Source: CAYLUN01 sp964386865 (GTDB taxonomy: Bacteria; Verrucomicrobiota; Kiritimatiellia; RFP12; UBA1067). From it: DNA of 39,185 nt. The notes under the pieces are model-generated. The model saw only the letters and a program-made list of their open reading frames with translations. It ran no database searches and had not been told where the DNA came from. The stretch covers positions 1-39,185 of the forward strand of contig CAYLUN010000051.1 of NCBI GenBank assembly GCA_964386865.1, read 5' to 3'. Positions 1 through 8,977 of this stretch are shown piece after piece. Every line of letters starts with the position of its first letter. Position 1 is the first letter of the stretch. Position numbers and translations under genes: made by a program.

Positions 1-538
1 TCAGCACGTTGCCTGCGGGGAGGATCGCTTCGAGCAGCTCGCAGAGGTATTGCCGATGCGGGCCGAAGGACGGCGTGTTGCTGAACGAACAATACAACTG
101 CTCCCGCGAAAATCCGCCGAAATCCACCAGCGAATGCCAGCCGTTGAAGATCACCGGGATCATCTTGATCTTGCGCTCGGCCAGAAGCTCGCCGGCCCGC
201 TTCGCCGCGGCGAGGAACCGCTTCGGGTCAGCGACATGCGCGTCGTAGGAGAACCAGATCCGCAGCGTGTTCAACTTCGGGAAATGCTTCAATCCCAAGT
301 CGAGTTCCTTGGCGTAAGTCGCCTCGCGGAAATCGTTCCAGACTGTGATGCCGTGGCTGCCCCAGCTCGGCTGGTAGTTGAAGCCGCGCACCCAGGCGTA
401 GTCGTGAATGCGAGTTGGCTTCGCTTGCTCCTGCGCGGCTGCCTTGGACGTCACGCTGCCGACGCCGGCGCCGGCGACGGCTGCCATGCCAAGCTTCACG
501 GCCTCGCGTCGGGTGATAAGGTTGGTTGCTGTGTTCAT
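1..538 (-). CDS. Tat-exported TIM-barrel glycoside hydrolase (clan GH-A/GH5-like), 3' end off the window
   Basis: Only the first 179 codons are present; the gene runs off the left edge. The start is the ATG at 538, preceded by a strong ribosome-binding site (AGGAGAGGAACAACG-ATG). The N-terminus carries a twin-arginine motif (TRREAVKLG) followed by a small-residue hydrophobic stretch (AAVAGAGVG) and an AAA-type cleavage region, so export in folded form by the Tat pathway is likely. The mature part begins with a stretch like those opening GH5-like barrels (RGFNYQPSWGSHG), followed by TLRIWFSYDA and a strand reading IKMIPVIFNGW, which fits the first beta/alpha units of a GH-A clan barrel. The catalytic glutamates would lie in the missing part, so the family and substrate cannot be fixed. 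It lies 48 bp after the HZS-alpha-like gene and is probably co-transcribed with it. Confidence 0.6.
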   Translation of the reverse strand, partial: MNTATNLITRREAVKLGMAAVAGAGVGSVTSKAAAQEQAKPTRIHDYAWVRGFNYQPSWGSHGITVWNDFREATYAKELDLGLKHFPKLNTLRIWFSYDAHVADPKRFLAAAKRAGELLAERKIKMIPVIFNGWHSLVDFGGFSREQLYCSFSNTPSFGPHRQYLCELLEAILPAGNVL

Positions 539-586
539 CGTTGTTCCTCTCCTGTCGACTGCAGTTGCCGCGGCGTCTCCGCACCT

Positions 587-3500
587 TCACAAGCCGCCCG
601 GTTTGGCGAGTTCGCTGCTCCCCAGCATGCCGCTGTAGAGGCGCAACTCGCTGATCGCGCCGTGGAAGTTGTTGTCGGGCGCGTTCGCCCAGGCGTTCCA
701 CATGCCGATGCGAAAGGCCTCGAGATTCAGCGCCACACTCGCGTCCAGCAGGCTTTCGCCGGCGAGTTGCCCGTCCACGAAGACCTGCAGGAAGCCCCCC
801 TCGCGGGCGTCGCAGACCACCGCGAGATCGTGCCATTCGCCCGTCTTCAGCGCCCTCCGCGCCCGTCCGTGCACCCAGCCGCCCTTGCCGTCCACGTTGA
901 CCGCGACGTTGGGCGTTCCATCCTTCAGCAGGCTGAAGTGGAACGCGCCCCTGTTCCCGCCGTCCGTGAAGACGAGCGGCGTCCATTCGTTGCGCAAGGC
1001 GTCCGGACGGAGCCGCAGGGCCACGCTGACCGCCTGCCGCGCCACCTTCACACCCCCGCTCACCCCTGCCGTCCCGTCGAACACCTCGGGCAGTCGCACG
1101 TCCCCTTGCCCCTGCTTCCAGACGCCGAGCAGCTCGGCGGGAAGTGCGGCCGGACGCGGCGGCATGCAGGGCTTGACCCCGCGCGCGCTGTCCAGCGTGG
1201 GTACAGGACGGAAATCCTTGGTGCCCTTGTAGCGGATGTTCTTCTTGCCGTAATACGAGCCGTAGTACTGCGCGTTCGCATCGACCCACGTGGCGAGCCT
1301 CACGAACTCCGCCTGCTCCAACTTGACGCCCTGGTGCCCCTTCAGCAACTGCCGCATCAGCTTGCTCGCGTGCGAGCCGAGGGCGTAAGGCGGCTTCGCC
1401 TCGGCATGCAGCATGGCCCCGTTGCCCACATGGCTCGGCCCGCGTTTGCCCGCGGGCGGACAGATCCACTCCTGAAGAAAGCTCACCGCGCCTTTCACCA
1501 GCAGGTTCTCGTACGACGCGCTGAAGAACTCGGTCTCCGTCCCGCGCAGGTCCAGACCCGCCTTGGGCGCGTCGCCGCCGTGACACCGCACGCAGTGGCG
1601 GTCGAGGATCGGCTGCACGTCCGACGGATAGTGAAGCGGCCTTGGCCCCGTGTCACCCGGCTGAGGCTGGAGCGAGGACGCCCCCTTGGCCAGCGCAAGC
1701 GGCCGCTCCGGCATTTGGGAACCGTCGCGCGGGTCATGGCACCCGATGCACGAGCGGTTTTCGCCGGGCTGGAAATTGACGAACGTGCGCATGACCTGCA
1801 CCTGCATGTAGTTCTCGTCCAGCGCCTCGATGAAGATGTTGCGCCGCGCCGGAACCTTGAAGCAGGCAGACCCGTCCGCCTCAACCGGCACCACCCCGAG
1901 CAGCACCGCGATCCAGATGTGCGTGCTGAGAGACACCGCCGTGGCCTGCCCCGGATAGGTGTCGCCGGGATTGACCTGCGAGGCCACCCACGACCGGGGG
2001 ATCTGCTCCAGGACGCGCAGGTACTTGATGGTGCCTGGCTTGACCCCCTTCAGGCCGCGGTAGAGGTCGACCAGCGTCACCGTGGCTTCTTTGTCCCGGC
2101 CCTCCGGCGTCTCGTCGCACACGCGGGACAGGATCGGCGGCGTTGCGCGCGGCTCCAGCAGCATGGGCTGAAAACAGGACATTTCCGGGTCCTGATAGAC
2201 GGTCACGCGGTTGCCGAAGGTGTCGAGCAGGCTGATCCGGTAGCCGTGCAGGTCGTTGTAGCGCCGGTCGGGATTGTGTGAGACAAGGAAGAAATCTTTC
2301 GACAGCGGGAAGGGGTCGGCGAAGAACGGCCCGTAGGCGTCATGCTCATTGCGCCTGCCGTTGCGGAACTGGTGCAAGCCCATCAGGCCCTCGGTCTCGA
2401 CCTCCGGCGTGAGCGACACCATGGCCTCCTTGGTGCGGCGGTCCTTTTTGCGGTCGATGACGCGCACGGAGCCCACGGCCAGCGGCTCATGGCCGCAGCC
2501 GAGCGCGACGACCTTGTCGGGCGCGCCGGGAATCTGGCGTCCCGCGAAAAAGACGCCGGGGTTGTCGATGTTGTCGCCGTAGACCTCTTCGGAGCCGGTG
2601 CCGTCAGGCCGCATGGACCAAAGCGGCTGGATCGCGGCAATGCCCTTGAACACGTACTCCCAGCGCGTGTAGAGGATTCGGCCGTCGTCCATCACAGTCG
2701 GCGTCGATTCTGTGAGCGCGCCCTGCGAGAGCTGCCGCAGGTTCGACCCGTCCGCGTCGATGCGGTGCAGCGTCGTGCAGGTCAGGGAGTGCCCGCCGCA
2801 CAGCACCGTGATCTCCGAACGGCTCGACACAAAGACGATCCGCCCGTCCGGCAGATAGCACGGGTGCATGTCGTCGGTCCAGTGGCCGTACACCCGGGGG
2901 TCGCTCTCCAGAACGGCCGGCGCGTAGCCGCTGTGCTTCAGCACGCGCTCCGCCTCGTCCGCCGGCGCGACGGTGAGCTGGCGCAGGCCCGTGCCGTCCA
3001 GGTTCTGCTCCCAGAGGCGATACCCTTCCGGCCGGGGTGCCCGGTAGCCGAAGGCGATCCGCTTGCCGTCGCGCGACAGGTCGTACCGGTCGAAGATGCC
3101 GCCCTCGAGCTTCCTGTCGATGAGGTCCCGCGTCCGCCCTGTCGTGAGATTGAGCGCGGTGATGTTGCCGCCCCATTTGACCGGGCCGTGATAGTAGTCA
3201 TCGTAGTAGTGCTGCGAGTCGTAAGTGTAGCGGCGCGCGAAAACCAGCTCGCGCCCTTTCAGCAGGGGGTTCTCCTGAACCAGCGCCAGGCGCTTAAGCG
3301 CCTCGACCTCCTCGCGCAGCGCGGCGAGCGCGCGGCCCTCCGGATCTGTCGCGGCCAGCGTGGCGACGCTCGCCCGCAGCGCCTCGATGCGCGCGGCGTA
3401 GACGGCACCGGCATAGGCTGACGGAAAGTCCCGTCCGAGCGCCGCAACCGCAGGGGCGAGCCTGTCCAGGTCGGACCAGGCGCGCTCCGCCTCCGCCGCG

Positions 3501-4456
3501 GCGACGCACAGCTCCAGCCAGCGCGGGTCGTCCGGCGGGGTCGCCCCTGCATCCAGCGCCGCCACGCGGGCCTGCAGCGCCTGCGCCAGCGGCGGATGGC
3601 GCTGGCCTACCCCTGCCAGGTATTCCCGCTCGAGGCGCGTGTCCCGCGCGGCCAGCCAGCCCGCGTCGCCGAACCAGGCGTGGTTCACGCCGTCCACCAG
3701 CGCATGCGTGTAACGCGGATAGTCGCGCAGAACGCGCTGCCACAGGTGCGGCGCGGGGTCGGGAGTTGGCGAGAACCAGAAGCGGAACGGCGTCAGGTGC
3801 CACGGGTACGACCAGTTGATGCGCGCCTGCGCGAGGCGGAGTTGCAGGTCGTGCGTCCCGGCCGTCAGCGGCAGGTCAACGAAGCACTGGTCCTGAAAAA
3901 GCTGCTCGTCGCGCAGGCCCGTGCCGTAGCGCTTCAGGCGGATGCGGGTGTCCAGGCTCTTCAGACGCTTGCCGTCCAGATAGACGTCCAACAAGTCCCC
4001 TCCCCCGAGCCCCACGCAGAGTGTCACTGGACCGGCCGCGGTCAGCGTGCTGCGCAGCCAGACAGCGGCCTTTTCCTGCCGGTCTTGGGCGAGGGGGATC
4101 ACGGTGGCCGGCTTCCACTCCGGGCAGGCCCGCCACAGCGGCCGCCCGTCCGGCTGCCGGGCATCGGGGCTGGGCAGCGTCTCCGGTGCCGGCTCCGGCA
4201 TCAGTGCCGTGGCCTGCCAGACGCCCCAGGCGACCGCCGGACGCGCCCGCGCCTGCTCCTCCCGCCACTGCCGCAGCGCCAGCCGCGTCGCGACGAGCGT
4301 CCGGGGCAGCGTCTCCCGTTTCACGTAGAAGGACAGCTCCGGCAGCGGGACCACTTCGTCCGGCTCGGACATGGGCCGCATTTCCACGGCGCCCGCATAC
4401 GTCCAGCAGGCCATCAGCCCGCCAAACGCCACCCCTAAACGCGTCCGACCCCCCAT
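587..4456 (-). CDS. Secreted HZS-alpha-like diheme propeller protein with C-terminal LamG domain
   Basis: A 1289-aa secreted protein. I prefer the ATG at 4456, which has GGGGAGGTGCGTG before it, over the in-frame GTG one codon upstream. Order of parts: signal peptide (about 1-24), a beta-sandwich-like and helical N-terminal region, a TolB/PD40-like propeller (about 420-720) with blades such as DGRIVFVSSRSE and DGRILYTRWEY, two c-type heme motifs CIGCH (903-907) and CVRCH (955-959), and a C-terminal LamG/ConA-like domain (about 1100-1289). The propeller plus two CxxCH order matches the hydrazine synthase alpha-subunit-like family that is widespread in Planctomycetes and relatives, where its function is unknown; hydrazine synthesis is not implied. 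The LamG domain suggests binding to glycan or cell surface. It is the second gene downstream of promoter cassette copy A and probably shares a transcript with the glycosidase that follows. Family placement is from motif recognition; the biochemical role is unknown. Confidence 0.75.
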   Translation of the reverse strand: MGGRTRLGVAFGGLMACWTYAGAVEMRPMSEPDEVVPLPELSFYVKRETLPRTLVATRLALRQWREEQARARPAVAWGVWQATALMPEPAPETLPSPDARQPDGRPLWRACPEWKPATVIPLAQDRQEKAAVWLRSTLTAAGPVTLCVGLGGGDLLDVYLDGKRLKSLDTRIRLKRYGTGLRDEQLFQDQCFVDLPLTAGTHDLQLRLAQARINWSYPWHLTPFRFWFSPTPDPAPHLWQRVLRDYPRYTHALVDGVNHAWFGDAGWLAARDTRLEREYLAGVGQRHPPLAQALQARVAALDAGATPPDDPRWLELCVAAAEAERAWSDLDRLAPAVAALGRDFPSAYAGAVYAARIEALRASVATLAATDPEGRALAALREEVEALKRLALVQENPLLKGRELVFARRYTYDSQHYYDDYYHGPVKWGGNITALNLTTGRTRDLIDRKLEGGIFDRYDLSRDGKRIAFGYRAPRPEGYRLWEQNLDGTGLRQLTVAPADEAERVLKHSGYAPAVLESDPRVYGHWTDDMHPCYLPDGRIVFVSSRSEITVLCGGHSLTCTTLHRIDADGSNLRQLSQGALTESTPTVMDDGRILYTRWEYVFKGIAAIQPLWSMRPDGTGSEEVYGDNIDNPGVFFAGRQIPGAPDKVVALGCGHEPLAVGSVRVIDRKKDRRTKEAMVSLTPEVETEGLMGLHQFRNGRRNEHDAYGPFFADPFPLSKDFFLVSHNPDRRYNDLHGYRISLLDTFGNRVTVYQDPEMSCFQPMLLEPRATPPILSRVCDETPEGRDKEATVTLVDLYRGLKGVKPGTIKYLRVLEQIPRSWVASQVNPGDTYPGQATAVSLSTHIWIAVLLGVVPVEADGSACFKVPARRNIFIEALDENYMQVQVMRTFVNFQPGENRSCIGCHDPRDGSQMPERPLALAKGASSLQPQPGDTGPRPLHYPSDVQPILDRHCVRCHGGDAPKAGLDLRGTETEFFSASYENLLVKGAVSFLQEWICPPAGKRGPSHVGNGAMLHAEAKPPYALGSHASKLMRQLLKGHQGVKLEQAEFVRLATWVDANAQYYGSYYGKKNIRYKGTKDFRPVPTLDSARGVKPCMPPRPAALPAELLGVWKQGQGDVRLPEVFDGTAGVSGGVKVARQAVSVALRLRPDALRNEWTPLVFTDGGNRGAFHFSLLKDGTPNVAVNVDGKGGWVHGRARRALKTGEWHDLAVVCDAREGGFLQVFVDGQLAGESLLDASVALNLEAFRIGMWNAWANAPDNNFHGAISELRLYSGMLGSSELAKPGGL

Positions 4457-4528
4457 CACGCACCTCCCCTTCTGTTCGCTGCACCCCCCTGCCGAACCAG
4501 ACGACCACGCTCTCCTGCTAAGGCAGGT

Positions 4529-4534
4529 TCACAT
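4529..4534 (-). promoter_or_regulatory. Start-stop (ATG-TGA) with Shine-Dalgarno in the leader of the HZS-alpha-like gene
   Basis: Downstream of promoter copy A, the bases matching the translation start of the PATR gene at 20135 are kept: an AAAGGGG ribosome-binding site, a 6-base spacer and an ATG. Here the ATG is followed at once by TGA. It is either a relic of a lost gene start or a minimal upstream ORF in the ~100-nt leader of the gene starting at 4456. Confidence 0.4.
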
Positions 4535-4539
4535 GGCAA

Positions 4540-4648
4540 ACCCCTTTCCATCTAACGGCCTTAGGATACCGCATCCCCTCACAAGCAACAAGTCGTACAA
4601 CCGCAATTTCTGTGTCGTATTTACGAAGCCTAGGCGTGACGCCCCCGC
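4540..4648 (-). repeat. Promoter/operator cassette, copy A
   Basis: This 109-bp intergenic stretch is about 85% identical to 20141-20250, including 32 identical bases in a row around the -35 box and 18 at the distal end. The two copies differ by small indels. The intergenic gap (4460-4705) holds this cassette, the start-stop leader and the ribosome-binding site of the downstream gene. The cassette points towards the HZS-alpha-like gene at 4456. Conservation of a non-coding block with promoter boxes, an inverted repeat and a repeated GTCGTA hexamer suggests a common regulator. Confidence 0.8.
4563..4591 (-). promoter_or_regulatory. Predicted sigma70-type promoter in cassette copy A
   Basis: On the minus strand: -35 TTGTTG (4591-4586), a 17-base spacer and -10 TATCCT (4568-4563). 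The same -35 and spacing occur in copy B with a better -10 (TATTAT). It would transcribe the gene starting at 4456 and probably the glycosidase after it, leaving a leader of about 100 nt. Confidence 0.55.
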
Positions 4649-4705
4649 TCTTGATATGTGTGTCTTGATGTATGTGCCTTGCCGCCGGTGCGTGCCGGAC
4701 AGCGG

Positions 4706-6880
4706 TCAGCGGATGACAGGCACCTCGCGCGGCATGAGATCCCCCGAAAGAAGCTGGCATTGCGCGACCTGGCCGATGTTGGTGCCGGTGACCTGCCAGA
4801 CGATGCGCTTGTCCGGCGTCACCTCAAAGATGTGCGCACCGACCCGGTCGCCGGTGTCGCGCGCGTTCCAGTTGCAGACGACGGTGTTGCCGTTGGGCAT
4901 GCGCTGGATCCCGGCGAGCGTGCCGAACTGAATATCCGGGAGCCACTCGGCGTCTATCCGCCAGACGGTATTGTCCTCCGCATCATACTCCGTGACAGCG
5001 CCCCCGGCTGAAATGAGCGTGTTGCCGTTGGGCAAACGCAAGACACCGACCGGACAGGGCACGCGCGGAAACTCGCGGAGAACCTTGCCAGCCGCGTCGT
5101 ATTCCCGGACCGCGCCTTCGGCGGTGAAAGGCACGAGATAGGTGCCTTCGGGAGTCTTGCGGCACATGCGGAATTGGGCGTGCGGGTTCTTTTCCGTCGT
5201 CCCGAGTTTCACCTCATGGACAATCTTGCCTTCACGGTTGACCTCGACCAAGCGGCACTCACCGACAATCCCGATCAGCACGTTGCCATCCGGAAGCGGC
5301 TGGCAGGTGGGCACCTCGTTCGGGGACTCGACCTTGAATTCCCAGACGATCTTCCGATCACGAGTCACCTCCTGCACACCGCGGATATGCGTGGTGAGGA
5401 TGTTGCCGTTGGCTAGCATCCACACATCCTGCGGGTTCGCGGCCGGGTAATCCCAGACCATCTCCCCCTTTTCGTTGATGATGTAGATCTTCTTGAGCGA
5501 GTGGCTGGTCGCGAGGAAGGCGTAAGGCCCGCGCTGGTTCTCGTGCCAGAAGTTGCGCGCCAGGGGCGGCGTTGTGGTCTCCGTGCCCAGCACATTGCGC
5601 GGGTCGACGTCGAGTACAGGCCACACCAATTCGCCTCGGAGTTGCGCCGCTTCGTTCGCGTAAGCGCCCAGACGGAGGGAGTTCGAGTCGAGCCAGAGCG
5701 TGACCGCGTGACGGTCCTCCGGCGACACGGCTTTAAGATGCACGGCGTTGGTCAGAGCGTTTCCGATTTTGCAGTTCCGCGCGCCGAAACGGCCGGGGAT
5801 CGTTCTCGACCCGCCGTGAATGCCGCTGTACTCGCTGGTCATGCCCAACCCCATCGCCCCCGAAAACCAGAAGGCGTCGTTGCGCAGCGCCTCGTGGCTC
5901 ATGTCCTGAGGGCCCTTGTGCTCCTTCGTGTGGCACGGCAGGCAGGACTTCTCGAAAATGGGTTTGATCTGCCGGTAGTAGCTGATCGGCTCGATGCGGC
6001 CCAGCTCGGGCTGGAGTTTGGACGGGGCCCGCTGCAGCGCCAGCGGCGGGCGCTCGAGCGGCGGGGCTTGACGCGTTTTTTCGTGACACCCCTGGCAGCT
6101 CAATTGCTCGCCCGGATGCGCGAAGGCGACGGAGCGCATCGACTGCACAGCCCGGTACTGCTCGTCCAACACCTGAAAAATAAGCTCCTTGGCCACCGGC
6201 GCCTCAAAAAAGACGCTGCCGTCTTCCTCCACCGGCACAATGCCCAGCGGAATCCGAGGGGTGTTCTCGCGCTCGTAGCCGATCATGGGCAGGCCGATCT
6301 GGTGGTTTTCCTTGAGGATGTTCTGCGTCACGCGTAACCACTTGATCTTCGTGTCCGGAGGGAACGGCAAATCGGAGTCGTACACATTCATCACGGCGAT
6401 GGTCGCGGGGCGCTTGCCCGCAGTCGTTCCGGACATGGATCGGCGCGGCGGGATGACGGGCGGCGTGGGGCGCGCGCGCAGCGGAATGGGATCGATGATG
6501 CGCAGCCGCTCATCCTGGACGCAGGGCAGGAGCGCGTGTTCTGCCAGCAGCTCCTTGTTCCCGAAACGGTCGAGCAGCACCAGATTCTCCCAGGCGTTGC
6601 AGAGCATGAAATCCTCGCTGAGCGGCCACGGCGTGCCGTATTTGTAATGTCTCCGCGAAGGCAGTTCTGTTTCAGGGAAAGGCTCGTCCGGCGTGAAGCG
6701 CTTCACCTGCGACATGTGCCCGTCGTCGGCCGGGCCGAGGTCGAGCAGCCCGATGGAGCCGTAAACCGACCCGTGGTGGGGCGCGCCGGTGAACACGTAG
6801 CGGGACGAGTTCGGAATCGCGCGGATGCCGATCTCGACCAGCGGCGTGCCGACGCGGATATCATGGCCGCCCCCTGCCAA
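4706..6880 (-). CDS. 3' part of frameshifted HZS-alpha-like gene: diheme region and second propeller
   Basis: This is the second half of one gene whose first half is 6703-8883. The open frame can begin at a TTG at 6880, but no ribosome-binding site supports it and the protein would start in mid-propeller (GIRAIPNSSRYVFTGAPHHG). It contains the end of the HZS-alpha-like propeller, two heme-binding motifs CQGCH (coded at 6097-6083) and CLPCH (5945-5931), and a C-terminal propeller of about 250 aa with repeated LPDGNVLI and MPNGNT strands, resembling PQQ-like and arylsulfotransferase-type blades. That second propeller is absent from the other two HZS-alpha-like proteins here. Adding one G to the G run at 6874-6870 restores a continuous ~1390-aa protein. 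Without that, heme binding is lost. About 250 bp separates its stop from the next gene, and that gap holds promoter copy A. Confidence 0.75.
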   Translation of the reverse strand: MAGGGHDIRVGTPLVEIGIRAIPNSSRYVFTGAPHHGSVYGSIGLLDLGPADDGHMSQVKRFTPDEPFPETELPSRRHYKYGTPWPLSEDFMLCNAWENLVLLDRFGNKELLAEHALLPCVQDERLRIIDPIPLRARPTPPVIPPRRSMSGTTAGKRPATIAVMNVYDSDLPFPPDTKIKWLRVTQNILKENHQIGLPMIGYERENTPRIPLGIVPVEEDGSVFFEAPVAKELIFQVLDEQYRAVQSMRSVAFAHPGEQLSCQGCHEKTRQAPPLERPPLALQRAPSKLQPELGRIEPISYYRQIKPIFEKSCLPCHTKEHKGPQDMSHEALRNDAFWFSGAMGLGMTSEYSGIHGGSRTIPGRFGARNCKIGNALTNAVHLKAVSPEDRHAVTLWLDSNSLRLGAYANEAAQLRGELVWPVLDVDPRNVLGTETTTPPLARNFWHENQRGPYAFLATSHSLKKIYIINEKGEMVWDYPAANPQDVWMLANGNILTTHIRGVQEVTRDRKIVWEFKVESPNEVPTCQPLPDGNVLIGIVGECRLVEVNREGKIVHEVKLGTTEKNPHAQFRMCRKTPEGTYLVPFTAEGAVREYDAAGKVLREFPRVPCPVGVLRLPNGNTLISAGGAVTEYDAEDNTVWRIDAEWLPDIQFGTLAGIQRMPNGNTVVCNWNARDTGDRVGAHIFEVTPDKRIVWQVTGTNIGQVAQCQLLSGDLMPREVPVIR

Positions 6881-8883
6881 CGCTCAAAGCCAGGGAAGGT
6901 GTGGTAGGGCTTCGGATAGTTGCCGTGCGGTGCCCGCGGGTCGGTGCCGTCCGGGCCGGAAATCCAGAAGCGCGTGCCCAGGCAGTTCTCCCGGTCCGTG
7001 TAGTCCCAGCGGGTGTACACGAGCTTCCCCTCGTTGTTCACGCTCGGGTTCCACTCGGAGGTTTCGTAATAGCTCAAAGGCACGATGTCAGTGCCGTCCG
7101 CCTTCATCGAGAAAAGCGTATAGTTGCGCACCTGCAAGCCCCCAAAGCAGCGGATGAAGCCGCCCCGACGCTCGGAAACAAAAGCGATGCGTCCGTCCGG
7201 CAGCCAGCAGGGGTCGAAGTCCCCCTCGTCGCCGTCGGTCAACTGGGTCAGATCCGTACCGTCCACGTTGACGCTGAACAGATGGAACACCGTGCTCGGC
7301 GCATAGACCCACTTGTGCTCACGGTTCGCGGTCCAGGCGAAGACGATCCGCCGACCGTCGAACGACAGGTCCGGCGTAGCGAACGCGCCATGGTCCAGCT
7401 TGCGTCCCTTGAGCCGCCCGCTCTGTACGACCGAGTTTTCCAAAAGGTTAACCAGCCGAGGCGAGGTCTTGAAATCCTTAAGCGCATAGAGGCCGCCGCC
7501 AGGCAGCGCGTTAAAGCCGAAGTACTGCGTGGTGAAGTGTCCGCCTTGAACATCCCCTGTTGACGGGTTCGAACGCGCCGAACCCTCGAACGTGCCGCGC
7601 GCCACACAGAGGAGCTGATCGAAATTCAGCAGCGGATTGCGCAACGCGATCTCGCGGCGGACAGCACAGACCGCCAGATAGAGCGCGATATCCTCTGGGC
7701 TGCCCGGTTTCGTGGCCTTGCTTGCCACACGCGTTTTCAGGGCCGCGTAGTCCCGTGTCAGCGCTGCCAGGTCTAAGGTCGGGCTGCTCTTGGCCAGCCA
7801 ATCAAGCAAGGCACCGGTTCGCCGCAGGGCCGTACCGAGCGCACCGCCGTCCGATGGCAAGACCAGGGCCTGTTTATCGTAGGCCTGCTCAGCGACCTTG
7901 TCCCTGTTGATTTGACCGCTGCTCGGACGTGACTGCGGGTATTCCAGTTGTCCGGGCGCGAACAGATCGGCGCGCCAGTTCTCATATTCGGTGAGCCAGT
8001 AGCGCAGCACGCCGTCACGCTGACCCGCCGCAGGCACGGCTTTCAAACCCACCTCGGCAATGACAGAGGCCAGCAAGCGGCGCTCCTCGCTCACCTCTTT
8101 CGCGGGCGGCATGGGCAGGAACGCGGCGGACATGCCGCCTTGCATCATGTTGGGCCAAATGCCCTTCTCCACAGGCGCGGCCTGCGTCGTGATCAGCGCG
8201 GCCTCCTCCCCTCGGCTGGAAAGATCCGGCACCCGTCCGACGCAGCCTTGGTCAAAACGCCACAGTCCGATGGTGGCAGCGTCAGCCGCCGGCACCGCTG
8301 CCGACAGAGCCCCGATCTCGCGCACGGCGTTGGACAACCGCACCCACAGGATTTCCCCCGTGCAGCCCAGCCCGTCGCCGTCCAACCCGCCGATAACGAG
8401 CGACCCCGCCACCCGCTCCCCTCCGCGCCGCGTGAACGCCTGCTCGCCCGCCAGTTTTCCGTCCGCAAACAGCCGGACGCGCTGCTCCTCCAGCACCAGC
8501 GCAACGTGATGCCAACCGCCGTCCGCCACATTGACCGCCGTCTGCACCAAGTCGGGCTGGCACCCCGGCAGATAGGCGGACAGCAGCCCGCTTTTGGGCA
8601 ACGTGAACACCTCCCAATGGGTAGCCGACTTCTTGGACTCATTCGCCAAAAGGATGTTGTATTCTTTGCGGCTGTTCAGCCTCGCATAACATTCCGCAGT
8701 CAACGGTCGATGGCCGTAGACCGGCTCCGCCATGACCGTCGCTTTCGCCGGAATCCTCGCGACTTGCCGCGCCGTCACCAGACCGGTCACGTTGGTTGAG
8801 CGAATCCCTTGCGCCAACGCATAAGCTGGCAACAGCATCGCCGTTGCGAACAATGCCGCTCTGCCGATAACACAAACACGCAT
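6703..8883 (-). CDS. 5' part of frameshifted HZS-alpha-like gene: signal peptide, LamG and propeller
   Basis: The first half of the gene continued at 4706-6880. I take the ATG at 8883 as the start because it begins a clear signal peptide (MRVCVIGRAALFATAMLLPA...ALAQG) and has AGGGGAAGCGCC before it; an upstream in-frame ATG at 8949 would add 22 polar residues. A LamG/ConA-like domain follows (about 40-220; GGWHHVALVLEEQRVRLFADGK), then a helical linker and a TolB-like propeller (about 480-670) with DLSFDGRRIVFAW, LPDGRIAFVSERRGG and GKLVYTRWDYTDREN. The genuine sequence ends near residue 670 at FERWQG; beyond this the frame is Arg/Ser/Thr-rich nonsense that shadows the real continuation. The gene starts 94 bp after the PATR gene ending at 8978 and may be read from the same transcript. 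Confidence 0.75.
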   Translation of the reverse strand: MRVCVIGRAALFATAMLLPAYALAQGIRSTNVTGLVTARQVARIPAKATVMAEPVYGHRPLTAECYARLNSRKEYNILLANESKKSATHWEVFTLPKSGLLSAYLPGCQPDLVQTAVNVADGGWHHVALVLEEQRVRLFADGKLAGEQAFTRRGGERVAGSLVIGGLDGDGLGCTGEILWVRLSNAVREIGALSAAVPAADAATIGLWRFDQGCVGRVPDLSSRGEEAALITTQAAPVEKGIWPNMMQGGMSAAFLPMPPAKEVSEERRLLASVIAEVGLKAVPAAGQRDGVLRYWLTEYENWRADLFAPGQLEYPQSRPSSGQINRDKVAEQAYDKQALVLPSDGGALGTALRRTGALLDWLAKSSPTLDLAALTRDYAALKTRVASKATKPGSPEDIALYLAVCAVRREIALRNPLLNFDQLLCVARGTFEGSARSNPSTGDVQGGHFTTQYFGFNALPGGGLYALKDFKTSPRLVNLLENSVVQSGRLKGRKLDHGAFATPDLSFDGRRIVFAWTANREHKWVYAPSTVFHLFSVNVDGTDLTQLTDGDEGDFDPCWLPDGRIAFVSERRGGFIRCFGGLQVRNYTLFSMKADGTDIVPLSYYETSEWNPSVNNEGKLVYTRWDYTDRENCLGTRFWISGPDGTDPRAPHGNYPKPYHTFPGFERWQGAAMISASARRWSRSASARFRTRPATCSPARPTTGRFTAPSGCSTSARPTTGTCRR

Positions 8884-8977
8884 GGCGCTTCCCCTATCCT
8901 TTTCTTTATCCCAAACCGCTGACCGGCCCGCCGAACCCGACTGAGTCATACAAACCTTTCGGGATGGCTTGTAAATG

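Noticed and set aside
50..2281. 743-aa plus-strand open frame
   Set aside because: It is antisense to the HZS-alpha-like gene, its product is Arg/His/Val-rich without any recognisable domain, and it has no ribosome-binding site. It is a high-GC shadow frame.
6866..6880. Programmed -1 ribosomal frameshift in the split gene
   Set aside because: The run can slip in the P site (GGG on GGG), but the A-site codon would mismatch after slipping and no clear downstream hairpin or upstream SD-like stimulator was found. A single-base indel explains it more simply.
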